From positions 37,936-101,935 of the forward strand of contig NZ_JSAK01000003.1 of NCBI RefSeq assembly GCF_000802965.1: DNA of 64,000 nt, written 5' to 3'. Position numbers and translations under genes: made by a program. Origin of the DNA: Pseudomonas fluorescens. Lineage in GTDB: Bacteria; Pseudomonadota; Gammaproteobacteria; Pseudomonadales; Pseudomonadaceae. The notes under the pieces are model-generated. The model was not told where the DNA came from. It saw only the letters and a program-made list of their open reading frames with translations, and made no database searches. Below are positions 17,448 through 26,606 of the stretch, in pieces (the stretch's first letter is position 1; each line of letters starts with the position of its first letter).

Positions 17448-18539
17448 TCACTTCTTTGTGGTATCGGCGGCGACTTTCGTTGCGTCGGCTGTCGCTTTGG
17501 CCGGTGTAGTCTTTTTCGCTGGCGTCGCGGTTTTAGCCGGGGCTTTCTTGGCTGGAGCCTTGGCCGCTTTCTTGGCCGGGGCCTTTTTCGCCACCGGTGC
17601 AGCCGCTTTTTTAGCATCGGCCGGCGCTGGCGTCACTGGCTTGGCGACTGGCTTGATGTCCTGGGCCGCAACCATGCGCACCGGTGCCGGAGCCGGCATG
17701 TTGTACTTGCTCAGCAACGCGACCATGGTGTTTTGCGGGGTCACCAGCAGTTCCACGCGACGGTTCAAGGCACGACCTTCAACGCTGTCGTTGGCGGCAC
17801 GCGGAGCTTCACCGCCCATGCCGCGCAGCATCAGGCGATCACGCTGCAGACCGCTGAGACGGAAGATCGCAGCCACGGCTTGCGCACGTTCCTGGCTCAG
17901 CTTGACGTTGGCCGGTGCGGCGCCCGAGGTATCGCTGTGACCAAGTACCAGCACGGCGGTTTTTGGATCGACTTCGAGGATTTTCGCGACGCGCGTGAAC
18001 GGGCCGAGGGTCACGGGCAGCAACATGGCCGGGCGATCCGGGTTGAACGAGCCTTCGACCGGCGCGGTGACGACCAACACGTTTTCACGGCGTTCGAGTT
18101 GCAGGTTGCTGTCCTTGATCGCTGCACGCAGACGCGGCTCGTAGTCGTCGAGCCAGGCCTGGGTGACTTTCGGATCCGGCATCGGCACGGCTTTGGCGGT
18201 GCTCTGCTCTTTGCCGCCGAACGGCCACCACCAATTGCCACTTTCCTTTGCCTCAGCCTTGGCAACTTCGACCGGCTTGGCTTCAGGTTTTACCTCTGGC
18301 TTTTTGTCGAGCACTTCCTCGGCGCCGAACGGCCAGTACCAAGGGCTGGTGCTTTCAGCCTTGGCCACCGGGGCGGTCGCGGCAGGTTTCAAGGGTGCCG
18401 GAGCCGGCTCTTTGGCTGCGACTTTGTCGGAGGAACCGAACGGCCACCAACTGCCGCCGTCTGCATCATTTTTAGGAGTCTGCGCGCAACCGGTAATAGC
18501 GAAGCACAGTGCCAAAGCGAGGGTGGGTTTGGTTGACAT
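17448..18539 (-). CDS. OmpA-domain lipoprotein with WPFG repeats and Lys/Ala-rich tail
   Basis: This 363-residue protein has a lipoprotein signal (ITGC, lipid Cys at 18). Three short WPFG motifs occur at residues 32-35, 69-72 and 105-108, each in an aromatic context and separated by Pro/Ala/Lys/Glu-rich linkers. An OmpA C-terminal peptidoglycan-binding domain follows (about residues 180-285) with VLGHSDTSG and [10 protein letters not shown]. The last 55 residues are a PAKKA-type lysine/alanine/proline repeat that resembles histone H1-like tails. It lies directly upstream of pdxH on the same strand with a gap of 25 bases. The OmpA domain supports anchoring to peptidoglycan; the repeats are unexplained. 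Confidence 0.85.
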   Translation of the reverse strand: MSTKPTLALALCFAITGCAQTPKNDADGGSWWPFGSSDKVAAKEPAPAPLKPAATAPVAKAESTSPWYWPFGAEEVLDKKPEVKPEAKPVEVAKAEAKESGNWWWPFGGKEQSTAKAVPMPDPKVTQAWLDDYEPRLRAAIKDSNLQLERRENVLVVTAPVEGSFNPDRPAMLLPVTLGPFTRVAKILEVDPKTAVLVLGHSDTSGAAPANVKLSQERAQAVAAIFRLSGLQRDRLMLRGMGGEAPRAANDSVEGRALNRRVELLVTPQNTMVALLSKYNMPAPAPVRMVAAQDIKPVAKPVTPAPADAKKAAAPVAKKAPAKKAAKAPAKKAPAKTATPAKKTTPAKATADATKVAADTTKK

Positions 18540-18653
18540 TGGATATCCACAAAAATGAAGTAATAAAAAATCAGGCCGTATCGGCACGTATAAACAGACG
18601 CTTGGAAACTGAAAAGGCTTTCGGGTTCCAGCTCCGGAACCCTTGGGCGTGAT

Positions 18654-19799
18654 TTACAGACAAGTGGCCAGTACCCGCACAAGCTTTTGTGCGCGCGGAT
18701 CCATCAAGACGTACGGCCCCAGTGTATTTGTCACAAAACCGAAGGCCACATCGTGCTCCGGGTCAGCAAAACCGATGGAGCCGCCCGCGCCCGGATGACC
18801 GAACGCTCGCGGGCCCAAGCCGAATGTCGCGTTAGGCACATCCGGCTGATCGAGCATGCAACCCAGGCCGAAACGGGTCCGGGTCAGTAAAGTCTTGTCC
18901 TCGCCTACGCTGTGCTCGCGCGTCAATTCGTCGAGCATTTCGCCTTCCAGCAAACTACCGTCGAGCAAACCGGAGTAGAACCCGGCCAGGCTACGCGCAT
19001 TGCCGTGGCCGTTGGCCGCCGGTTGCTGCATGCGCCGCCATTCGGGTTTGTTGGTGCTGGTCAGGACCGACGGCGGGTTGGTGAACGCACGTGTGGTCAT
19101 GGCCGTTGGTTCGCGCATGGTCACTTGCAGCAGACGCTGGGCTGCGGCATCGCCGACGTTGCCCTTGCCACGGGCGATGTGCGCCACGCGGTGAAACTCT
19201 TCATCGGCCAGGCCGACGTGAAAATCCAGACCCAGTGGCTTGGCGACCCGCGCCACGATGGATTCGCCCGGCCCGCGACCGTCGACTCGGCGCAGCAACT
19301 CACCGACCAACCAGCCGTAGGTGATAGCCGCATACCCGTGGCCTTCACCCGGTGTCCACCACGGTGCTTCGGCGGCCAGGGCGTCGACCATGGTTTGCCA
19401 GTCGTAAAGCGCTTCGGGGGCCAGCAACTCGCGCAACGCCGGCAGACCGGCCTGATGGCAGAGCAGTTGGCGCAGGGTGACGGATTCTTTGCCAGCGGCG
19501 GCGAACTCGGGCCAGAAGCGGGCAACCGGGGCATCCAGCTGCAGTTTGCCCTCGGCCACCAATTGCAGGGCGGTGACGGCGGTGAAGGTCTTGGTGCAGG
19601 AGAACAGGTTGGCGATGGTGTCGCTGTGCCAGGCCTCGGCGCCATCCTTGTCGGCGGTGCCGGACCACAGGTCGACGACGGTTTCGCCGCCGATCTGGAT
19701 GCACAACGCCGCGCCGCGTTCCTGAGGATCGTCGAACAGCGCCGCGAACGCTTCACGCACTGCCTCGAACTTAAGCTCGTAATGACCCTGAATCTGCAC
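18654..19799 (-). CDS. Beta-lactamase family serine hydrolase (EstB/class C-like)
   Basis: This protein of 381 residues belongs to the serine beta-lactamase-like or family VIII esterase group. The nucleophile motif SCTK is at residues 67-70 (SxxK), followed by TAVTALQLVAEGKL. A later Tyr in HGYAAITYGW probably serves as the second catalytic residue. Near the C-terminus there is HPGAGGSIGFADPE, the usual HxGxxG region. I chose GTG at 19799, which has a GGGGAG ribosome site; the frame extends 30 codons further to a TTG but that part looks like a promoter region. No signal peptide is seen, so a cytoplasmic esterase is likely. Substrate unknown. Confidence 0.85.
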   Translation of the reverse strand: MQIQGHYELKFEAVREAFAALFDDPQERGAALCIQIGGETVVDLWSGTADKDGAEAWHSDTIANLFSCTKTFTAVTALQLVAEGKLQLDAPVARFWPEFAAAGKESVTLRQLLCHQAGLPALRELLAPEALYDWQTMVDALAAEAPWWTPGEGHGYAAITYGWLVGELLRRVDGRGPGESIVARVAKPLGLDFHVGLADEEFHRVAHIARGKGNVGDAAAQRLLQVTMREPTAMTTRAFTNPPSVLTSTNKPEWRRMQQPAANGHGNARSLAGFYSGLLDGSLLEGEMLDELTREHSVGEDKTLLTRTRFGLGCMLDQPDVPNATFGLGPRAFGHPGAGGSIGFADPEHDVAFGFVTNTLGPYVLMDPRAQKLVRVLATCL

Positions 19800-19910
19800 C
19801 CGCAACTCCCCGGAAAAACGTTCTGTAAAGTGGGCCGCATTGTTCCAGCCCCTGAGAGTTTTGGGAACAGGGGCGGGCTGGGCGGTCAATTCAAGATCAG
19901 GATGAAAATC

Positions 19911-19986
19911 AAAAGATCGCAGCCTGCGGCAGCTCCTACAAAGTGTTCACATTTCCCCTGTAGGAGCTGCCGAAGGCTGCGATCTT
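19911..19986. repeat. REP palindrome pair, GATCGCAGCCTGCGGCAGCT type
   Basis: AAAGATCGCAGCCTGCGGCA and its inverted copy (GGAGCTGCCGAAGGCTGCGA) are about 25 bases apart. This is the most frequent REP type in the window; other copies are near 29.3, 33.4, 41.4, 46.3 and 52.3 kb. Confidence 0.92.
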
Positions 19987-20000
19987 GGCGGCCTCAAAAA

Positions 20001-22502
20001 TTAGTGACCCTTGCCGGAGTGCCCACCAGCGCCCTTCCCCGGACCTTTGCCGGCTTGGGCTTCGCGTCCGCCCTCAGCGTCATGGCTCGCTTTGTCGACC
20101 TCGGCGGCGGCCTTCTCGGCCTCTTTGCCCAATTGATCGACCGTTGCCAAATTGCTCTTGCGCACGCTGTCGACAAAGCCCTGAAACGGCAGATCGGTAA
20201 TACCCACCAGACCAAAGTGACCGTTTTCGCCATCCAGCAGGCGCCCGGTGACGGGCTGGTCGAGGTACTGGAACCAGTGCACGCCGACTATCGACGGTTC
20301 GCTCAGCGCCTGTTTCAGGAAGTTGGCGTAGGCCGGCCCACGGTCTTCTTCCTTCGCCAGTTGCGTCACGCCGCCCCAGAACGGGCCGCGATCGGTCGAG
20401 CCGAAATTGAATTCGGTGATCAGCACCGGTTTGTCGAGGCTGCGCAGTTTGGCGAAGTCGTAACCATCCTGCGGTTGCAGGGTATACATGTTGAAGCTCA
20501 GCACGTCGCAATACTGGGCGCAGGAATCGACCGCTTCCGGGGTGCTGATGGCAAAGCGGCCACCGAGCAACAGCTGGTTCGGCGCGTGCCACTTGAGTGA
20601 ATCGGAAATGGTCTTGAAGTAGGTGTCCGCAAAGACCTTCTGGAAATATTTGAAGTCGGCCTCGATTTCCGGGTGTTCGGCGCTTGGCAGCGGCGGCACG
20701 AAACCGGGATCTTCCATCAATTCCCACGCAGGCAAATCAATACCCCATGCCTTGGAAAGCCCCGCCTGATTGCGGTACTTGTCGCGCAATTGCTTGAGGA
20801 ATGCGCGTTTGGCCGGCACGTCAGTGGTCATTTTCAAGGTGCCGTAGGCCAGCGCGTAACGGGCTTTCGGATCATCGCCGGGACCGGCCCACGCCAGTTC
20901 GTTGTCGGCGAAGTAACCGATCAGCCAGGGATCATCGCGATGGTCGCGGGCGGCGATGGCCACAGCACGTTCGGTCGCCATGGCGAAACGCGGGTCAAAT
21001 GGATCGGGCATGCCGCCCCACCAGTCGCTGCCGGTGCTGATGCTGGCGTAATCGCCGACGATCGACAGCGGTAAGGTATACGGCACGCGTTCAGCGTCAC
21101 CCAGTGCCGACGCGCTCCAGTTGCCGAGGGTGTTGAAACCCCAGGCTTGCAGGCGATCGAGGGTGTGACGGGGCCAGCGCTGCTCATCAAACGTCGCTTT
21201 GCAGGGTTCGGCAGGTGTTGGCTCGGCAGCTTTCGCCACCGTCGCATCGGCGGCACCAGCCTTGGCGGCTTCGGCGACACCGGATTCAGGCGAAGATGGC
21301 GCGACGGGTTGCTCGGCGGCCTTCTCCGCCGTCGCCTCTACCGCATCGGCCTTGGCCGCTTCAGCAACGCCGGCCTTGGTGTCGCTGCCTAAAGAACAAG
21401 GATCGCCATACAGACGCTGCAGATTGGCGCCATAGAAGTCATACCACTTCCCGGCATTGAAGCCCCGGCCCTGATCGACGCCGTTGCCACCGCGGTTATC
21501 GCCTTCACCGAAGTGACTGGCCAGCGGTTCCTCAGCCTTGGGCAGGGATTCGAACATCCATTCGCGACCGGCGATGTAGGTCTGGTTGACGTCCGCCGTG
21601 ACGGTGTTGACCCCCAGCGAATAGAACGGATGCCCTTGCGGCGTTACCAGATACCAACGACCGTCACGCTTCTCGGTGCGGAAAAAGCCGCTGGCCTTGA
21701 ACGTTGGCCCCTTGGTCGAACCGCCAAACTTATCGAGGGAGGCCTTTTCGCGCTCGGCCAGCCAGGTTTTCAGTTGTTGCTGTTCCTTGGCCGCGGCGCT
21801 TTTGAGTTGTTCGTCGCTGCTGACCTTCTCCGGCCATTTCGCCCGGGACGATTGGCCATAAGCATCGACCAACCCGCCGTACACGGCCTGGGTCACGGCC
21901 TCGGCATCCTGCACGCCGAAGCGCTCCAGCAGAATACTCTGGGCCACTTTCGGTTGATCCATCGAAATGCTCACCGACACCACTTGGCCGCGATCCAGTT
22001 CACCGACACTGCTGGCCAGCAAAATGCGCTGGCCGTCCACCGTCATCGGCATTGGTGGGCCGGCCTTCATGCCCTGGCTCAGCGACGACGTCGGTTGCAA
22101 TGGCACCAACAGGGTTTGCGCCGGGCCGGCCGGCAGATCGACGCGGCTGACCAATGTCTTGCCGTCGTTGCTCTGGATGGTCACGTACAAGGTCACGGCC
22201 CAGTTCATGGCGCTTTGCACCCGTAGGCTCATGGCACCCGACTGCGACCAGTTCCACGCCCCGGTCTGCGGGGTCAGGCGCAGGGTGGGCCGGGCTACCG
22301 GGTTGAACGTCACCCGGCGCAGCACTTCACCTTCGGCGGTTTGCTCGGCGTTGGATTGCGGCAGGCTGGCGTCCTGGGTCGCCACCTGAACCACGTCGGC
22401 AGGGCGCACAAAGTTGAACAGCGTCTGCTGGCCCGCGGGAGCGGCCAGCAAGGGCGTTGCGAACAACAGGGCAAAAACAGCAGGCAGCGAACGGCGAATC
22501 AT
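20001..22502 (-). CDS. Exported glycoside hydrolase-like protein (agarase/GH42-like)
   Basis: This 833-residue protein has a signal peptide (MIRRSLPAVFALLFATPLLAA). An N-terminal beta-rich region (residues about 30-230) is followed by a TIM-barrel-like catalytic part. FADNELAW (acid/base Glu candidate) and LITEFNFGSTDRG (nucleophile Glu candidate) fit the GH-A clan, where related proteins are annotated as beta-agarase or beta-galactosidase. A low-complexity Ala/Glu/Lys insert of about 60 residues, containing a duplicated GVAEAAKA unit, interrupts the catalytic region (bases about 21206-21390). The C-terminus is Gly/Lys-rich. The ATG at 22502 follows a GGGAG site at a longer than usual distance. 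Substrate unknown; an exopolysaccharide is plausible. It lies 95 bases downstream of dinG on the same strand. Confidence 0.75.
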   Translation of the reverse strand: MIRRSLPAVFALLFATPLLAAPAGQQTLFNFVRPADVVQVATQDASLPQSNAEQTAEGEVLRRVTFNPVARPTLRLTPQTGAWNWSQSGAMSLRVQSAMNWAVTLYVTIQSNDGKTLVSRVDLPAGPAQTLLVPLQPTSSLSQGMKAGPPMPMTVDGQRILLASSVGELDRGQVVSVSISMDQPKVAQSILLERFGVQDAEAVTQAVYGGLVDAYGQSSRAKWPEKVSSDEQLKSAAAKEQQQLKTWLAEREKASLDKFGGSTKGPTFKASGFFRTEKRDGRWYLVTPQGHPFYSLGVNTVTADVNQTYIAGREWMFESLPKAEEPLASHFGEGDNRGGNGVDQGRGFNAGKWYDFYGANLQRLYGDPCSLGSDTKAGVAEAAKADAVEATAEKAAEQPVAPSSPESGVAEAAKAGAADATVAKAAEPTPAEPCKATFDEQRWPRHTLDRLQAWGFNTLGNWSASALGDAERVPYTLPLSIVGDYASISTGSDWWGGMPDPFDPRFAMATERAVAIAARDHRDDPWLIGYFADNELAWAGPGDDPKARYALAYGTLKMTTDVPAKRAFLKQLRDKYRNQAGLSKAWGIDLPAWELMEDPGFVPPLPSAEHPEIEADFKYFQKVFADTYFKTISDSLKWHAPNQLLLGGRFAISTPEAVDSCAQYCDVLSFNMYTLQPQDGYDFAKLRSLDKPVLITEFNFGSTDRGPFWGGVTQLAKEEDRGPAYANFLKQALSEPSIVGVHWFQYLDQPVTGRLLDGENGHFGLVGITDLPFQGFVDSVRKSNLATVDQLGKEAEKAAAEVDKASHDAEGGREAQAGKGPGKGAGGHSGKGH

Positions 22503-22597
22503 GAGAACGAAATTCTCCCTAACGACCTCGGTGGGCCAATGGAAAAGCGATGACAGAGAGATAGACAACGCGGCGGGCAAAACTGCCCACCGGTGTT

Positions 22598-24742
22598 TCA
22601 GGAAATTTCACGACGGAAAGGAGGCAACGCATTGAGGATCGCTTTGCCATAGCGCTGGGTCACCAGACGCCGATCAAGCAGAGTGATGGTGCCGCGGTCT
22701 TCTTCGGTGCGCAGCAGACGACCGCAGGCCTGGACCAGTTTCAGCGAGGCGTCCGGCACCGAGATTTCCATGAACGGATTACCGCCACGGGCCTCGATCC
22801 ATTCGGCCAGCGCCGCCTCGACCGGATCGTCCGGCACCGAGAACGGAATCTTCGCGATGACCACGTGCTCGCAATAAGCACCGGGCAAGTCGACGCCCTC
22901 GGCAAAACTCGCCAGACCGAACAGCACGCTGGAATCCCCGCCATCGACCCGTGCCTTGTGCTTGTTCAGGGTTTCCTGTTTCGACAGGTTGCCTTGAATG
23001 AACACTTGCTTGCGCCAGTCGCGATCCAGACCGTCGAACACGTCCTGCATCTGTTTACGCGAAGAGAACAGCACCAACGTGCCGCGCGAGCCTTCGACCA
23101 GGTCCGGCAGATCGCGGATGATCGCGGCGGTGTGCGCGGCTGCATCGCGGGGATCGGCGTTGAGGTTCGGCACCCGCAGCACGCCGGCGTCGGCGTGATG
23201 GAACGGGCTCGGGACCACGGCGGTCACGGCTTTCTTCGGCAGGCCGGCACGCATGCGGAAACGGTCGAAGGTGCCGAGGGCAGTCAAGGTTGCCGAGGTG
23301 ACGAGCGCACCGTAGGCCACGTTCCACAGATTGCGCCGGAGCATTTCGGCCGCGAGGATCGGGCTGGCGTTGACCTCGATGTCGAACAGCGAGCCGCTTT
23401 CGGCCAGGGTCAGCCAGCGTGCCATCGGCGGGTTGTCTTCCGGGTCTTCAGCGGTGAACGCGACCCACAGCTCCCAGTTGCCCGAAGAGCGGGACAACAG
23501 GCTGCCGAACAACGGGTACCACTCTTCGGCCTGATTACTGGCGATGCCAATGTTGACCTCGCCGTCCATGCCTTCCTTGAGCAATTCAGTAAGACGCGTG
23601 AACAGGTCGGTCAGGCGGGCGAAGCCTTTTTTCAGTTCAATGCCCATCTCGCGCATGTGCTCGGGAATTACCCCGCCGACGAAACGGTGACGCGGTCGCT
23701 CGCGACCTTCAACGTCTTCGCCGGGTTTGAAATCGGCGGCCTGCTCGCAAGCGGTGAACATGAATTGTTGCTGGGTCTTGATCTCCCGCGCCAGCTCCGG
23801 CACCTGCTCGATCAACTTGCCCAGATCGCCCGGCAACGGGTGCTGGGCGAGCAATTTGGTAAGGTTCTTGGCGGTGGTTTCCAGCCAGTCGGCGGTGGAA
23901 CGCAGCCGCGTGTAATGGGCGAAGTGGCCGATGGCCTTGTCCGGCAGGTGATGGCCTTCGTCGAATACATAGATGGTGTCGCGCGGATCGGGCAGCACCG
24001 CGCCGCCGCCCAACGCCAGGTCAGCCAGGACCATGTCGTGGTTGGTGACGATCACGTCGACCTTGCCCATGCCTTCACGGGCCTTGTAGAAGGCGCACTG
24101 GCCGAAGTTCGGGCAATGACGGTTGGTGCACTGGCTGTGATCGGTGGTCAGGCGCGCCCAGTCGGCGTCTTCGAGTGCGGTGGACCAGCTATCGCGGTCG
24201 CCGTCCCATTTATTGCCGGCGAGCTTTTCGATCATGCTGGTGAACAGTTTCTGGCTGGCCTCATCGACTTCGATCTTGAAGCCTTCTTCCTCGAACAACT
24301 GCGCCGTGGCGGTTTGTGCGTGACCTTCCTGGAGCAACATGTCGAGCTTGGACAGGCACATGTAGCGCCCGCGGCCCTTGGCCAGGGCGAAACTGAAATT
24401 CAGCCCGCTGTTGCGCATCAGGTCGGGCAAGTCCTTGTAGACGATCTGCTCTTGCAGGGCGACGGTGGCCGTGGCGATCACCAGGCGTTTGCCAGCGGCT
24501 TTCGCCGTCGGGATCGCCGCGAGGCTGTAGGCCACGGTCTTGCCGGTACCGGTGCCGGCTTCCACCGCGACAATCGCGGGGTCGCCACTGCGCCGGCCTT
24601 CGTCGTCGGTGTCGATGTCACCGAGGACCTTGGCAATTTCGGCGATCATCAGACGTTGGCCGTAGCGCGGCTTGAGGCTCTTGGCTTCGAGAAAACGCGA
24701 ATAGGCGCCCTGGATCGTGGTTTTGAGTTCGGTGCTGATCAT
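22598..24742 (-). CDS. dinG: ATP-dependent DNA helicase DinG
   Basis: This 714-residue superfamily 2 (XPD-like) helicase unwinds DNA 5' to 3' and is an SOS-linked repair enzyme in E. coli. It shows Walker A GTGTGKT (residues 63-69), the Fe-S cluster cysteines (one in RYMCLSK and three in CTNRHCPNFGQC), the DEGH box in YVFDEGHHLPD (the DEAH motif) and the C-terminal motifs FGLASFAEGVDLPG and VQACGRLLRTEEDRG. Length is normal. It is divergent from the CopD-like gene at 24842. I did not find a LexA site upstream. Confidence 0.95.
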   Translation of the reverse strand: MISTELKTTIQGAYSRFLEAKSLKPRYGQRLMIAEIAKVLGDIDTDDEGRRSGDPAIVAVEAGTGTGKTVAYSLAAIPTAKAAGKRLVIATATVALQEQIVYKDLPDLMRNSGLNFSFALAKGRGRYMCLSKLDMLLQEGHAQTATAQLFEEEGFKIEVDEASQKLFTSMIEKLAGNKWDGDRDSWSTALEDADWARLTTDHSQCTNRHCPNFGQCAFYKAREGMGKVDVIVTNHDMVLADLALGGGAVLPDPRDTIYVFDEGHHLPDKAIGHFAHYTRLRSTADWLETTAKNLTKLLAQHPLPGDLGKLIEQVPELAREIKTQQQFMFTACEQAADFKPGEDVEGRERPRHRFVGGVIPEHMREMGIELKKGFARLTDLFTRLTELLKEGMDGEVNIGIASNQAEEWYPLFGSLLSRSSGNWELWVAFTAEDPEDNPPMARWLTLAESGSLFDIEVNASPILAAEMLRRNLWNVAYGALVTSATLTALGTFDRFRMRAGLPKKAVTAVVPSPFHHADAGVLRVPNLNADPRDAAAHTAAIIRDLPDLVEGSRGTLVLFSSRKQMQDVFDGLDRDWRKQVFIQGNLSKQETLNKHKARVDGGDSSVLFGLASFAEGVDLPGAYCEHVVIAKIPFSVPDDPVEAALAEWIEARGGNPFMEISVPDASLKLVQACGRLLRTEEDRGTITLLDRRLVTQRYGKAILNALPPFRREIS

Positions 24743-24841
24743 GGATTGTCGGGCGCAAAAAACGCTGGATAAATTTTCAGTGGTTCGGTTCGGCGGCTAT
24801 CATACCCCGCTAATTAATCCCGCGCAGAACGGAGTACCCGA

Positions 24842-25306
24842 ATGACCGCTTTTAGCCTCGTTTATAGCTTGCATGTCCTCGCCGCACTGGTGTGGGTGGG
24901 CGGCATGTTTTTCGCCTGGATGGTCTTGCGCCCCGCGGCGATAAAGGCGCTGGAAGGCCCTGCCCGGTTAAAGCTGTGGGTAGAAGTGTTTCAAGGTTTT
25001 TTTCGCTGGGTCTGGGTGGCGGTGCTGCTGTTGCCGATCAGCGGAGTCGGCATGATCCATCTGCAATACGCCGGGTTTGAAACCGCGCCGCGTTATGTGC
25101 AGGTGATGATGGGGTTGTATGTGGTGATGACTGCGTTGTTCATCCGGATCCAGGCGCTGATGTTGCCGGAGCTGCGCACGGCGGTAACGGCCGAGGATTG
25201 GCCAGCGGGAGCTGCGGTGCTGGGAAGGATTCGTCGGTTGGTGGGGATTAATTTGATTGTGGGGTTGGTGCTGGTGGCGATTGCGGCGGCACGACCAATA
25301 TTTTGA
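24842..25306 (+). CDS. CopD family membrane protein
   Basis: This 154-residue protein has four hydrophobic segments and the opening SLHVLAALVWVGGMFFAW, which is the CopD/YcfP-type membrane domain (His and Trp near residues 11 and 18). Members are linked to copper resistance or are of unknown role. It is divergent from dinG across 99 bases and is followed by a REP pair. No other copper genes are nearby, so the role is open. Confidence 0.85.
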   Translation: MTAFSLVYSLHVLAALVWVGGMFFAWMVLRPAAIKALEGPARLKLWVEVFQGFFRWVWVAVLLLPISGVGMIHLQYAGFETAPRYVQVMMGLYVVMTALFIRIQALMLPELRTAVTAEDWPAGAAVLGRIRRLVGINLIVGLVLVAIAAARPIF

Positions 25307-25320
25307 AGTGACACTGCCCT

Positions 25321-25413
25321 TGTGGCGAGGGAGCTTGCTCCCGCTGGACTGCGCAGCAGGCCCATCTTTTGGGGCCGCTTCGCGACCCAGCGGGAGCAAG
25401 CTCCCTCGCCACA
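25321..25413. repeat. REP palindrome pair, GGCGAGGGAGCTTGCTCCCGC type
   Basis: TGTGGCGAGGGAGCTTGCTC and its inverted copy are separated by about 45 bases, with an additional internal GGCC-rich stretch. It lies between convergent genes. The same type is found at 36292-36426. Confidence 0.9.
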
Positions 25414-25428
25414 GGTTGTTGATTGTTT

Positions 25429-26187
25429 TTACAACCGCTGTACTGTCACAGAGCCCGCCGCTCCGGCAACTCCCGGTTGCCCGTCGACACCCGGTTTGCC
25501 GCTCTTGCCGCCGTCGGCCTTGTAGACCAGACAGCCCTTGGCTTTGCCACCCGCCCCCGGCTTGCCGCCCGGACCAGCCACGCCACCGGCACCGCCGGCT
25601 ACCTGAACCTTGATTTGGTCTGCCGGGAAATCGTGTGGCACGGTCAATCGCACCAACGCGCCCGGCGCGCCTGGTTGTCCGTCACTGCCATCGCTGCCAT
25701 CGGCACCGCGACCCGCCTGGCCCCAGGCGCAACCTGGTGCCTGGCCGTTGGCCCCGTCGAGGCCGACAAACCCCGGCGCACCTGCACCACCGCGAGCGTC
25801 CACCATCAATTGCGGTGCCTTCAGCGTCTTGATCTGCAAATTCAGATTTCGCCCGGCACGGGCAGCCTTCTGGTACGTGCCTGGCGCACCTCGCGCGGTG
25901 ATCTGGCTGCCCTCGGACAAGTCCGCACGACTGACCTTCAGCTCCAGCGGCTGCTCGCTGGGCACAATGGCGATCCGCGCATCACGGCCCAGGTGCAGTT
26001 CGCTGACAGTGACTTCGGTCACGTTGGAGGGGATCAGCAGCGTGCCGTAATCGGCCACTTCCAGGCGTTCCAGCTGCAACGTGCTGGCGGTATTGGGCAA
26101 GCGCATCAGCGAGTTGGTTTCAACGCTGACCACTTGGGCGCAGGCCAATGGGCTGATAAGTGCAGCGAGCAGACAGAGTTTACGCAT
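25429..26187 (-). CDS. Secreted collagen-like Gly-X-Y repeat protein
   Basis: This 252-residue protein has a signal peptide (about residues 1-17, ending LACA). Residues 20-130 are a beta-type domain with repeated TLQLERLEV / TEVTVSELHL-like strands. Two glycine-rich blocks follow: residues 132-178 and 198-247, with Gly-X-Y stretches such as GSDGSDGQPGAPG and GKPGVDGQPGVAG. Each block has one cysteine (C153, C219), which could link chains. It overlaps the end of the DUF1145 gene by eight bases, so the two are translated together. The function is unknown; a surface or matrix structural role is possible. Confidence 0.8.
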   Translation of the reverse strand: MRKLCLLAALISPLACAQVVSVETNSLMRLPNTASTLQLERLEVADYGTLLIPSNVTEVTVSELHLGRDARIAIVPSEQPLELKVSRADLSEGSQITARGAPGTYQKAARAGRNLNLQIKTLKAPQLMVDARGGAGAPGFVGLDGANGQAPGCAWGQAGRGADGSDGSDGQPGAPGALVRLTVPHDFPADQIKVQVAGGAGGVAGPGGKPGAGGKAKGCLVYKADGGKSGKPGVDGQPGVAGAAGSVTVQRL

Positions 26188-26458
26188 GGGAAGCCTTAGA
26201 TGCGGTCGGAGCCGGAATGGTTTGCAGGTGGAAAACGCCGAAAACGAGGACTTTCAAGCGATCTAGCCAAGGGTGGGCGCGGCCCCTGAGGCTGCGGTAG
26301 CAGAACACCGCCTCCAACAGATGAAGACCAGCCAGCAGGCCGCCTGCCAGATTGACCAACAGGTGCAGCGGATGGATGAAAGGCATGAGCTGATTGACCA
26401 GCACCACCAACCAGAACACCAGGGTCAACAGCCTCCCCAGCCCCCATATCACCTTCAT
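26180..26458 (-). CDS. DUF1145 family membrane protein
   Basis: This 92-residue protein has two or three hydrophobic segments (about residues 5-22, 33-52 and 66-80). The N-terminal MKVIWGLGRLLTLVFW segment and an Arg/His-rich loop (YRSLRGRAHPWL) fit the DUF1145 family. It comes first in a two-gene unit with the collagen-like gene (overlap of eight bases). A candidate Fur-like site sits just upstream of its start. Function unknown. Confidence 0.75.
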   Translation of the reverse strand: MKVIWGLGRLLTLVFWLVVLVNQLMPFIHPLHLLVNLAGGLLAGLHLLEAVFCYRSLRGRAHPWLDRLKVLVFGVFHLQTIPAPTASKASHA

Positions 26459-26468
26459 ACGCGCCCCC

Positions 26469-26485
26469 GATGAGAATTATTCTTT
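26469..26485. promoter_or_regulatory. Candidate Fur-like site upstream of DUF1145
   Basis: GATGAGAATTATTCTTT contains AGAAT-T-ATTCT, a palindrome that partly matches the 19-base Fur box (12-13 positions by eye). It lies 11 bases upstream of the DUF1145 start codon. The match is weak and it overlaps the expected translation-start region, so this is a candidate only. Confidence 0.3.
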
Positions 26486-26606
26486 GGGCGCACAGTAACG
26501 GCTTCCGCGCGGGATTAGCCAGAGGGCAACCGAAAATTCTTCATGAAGATCGCCGAATGGCCGCCGGATCGATGCAAATATCGACCCGACAGCTCTATTT
26601 CGCGGA

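Noticed and set aside
17415..18536. 373-codon plus-strand frame opposite the OmpA lipoprotein
   Set aside because: It is the reverse reading of the lysine/alanine-rich gene; Arg/Gly/Phe/Leu bias and lack of a domain mark it as a shadow.
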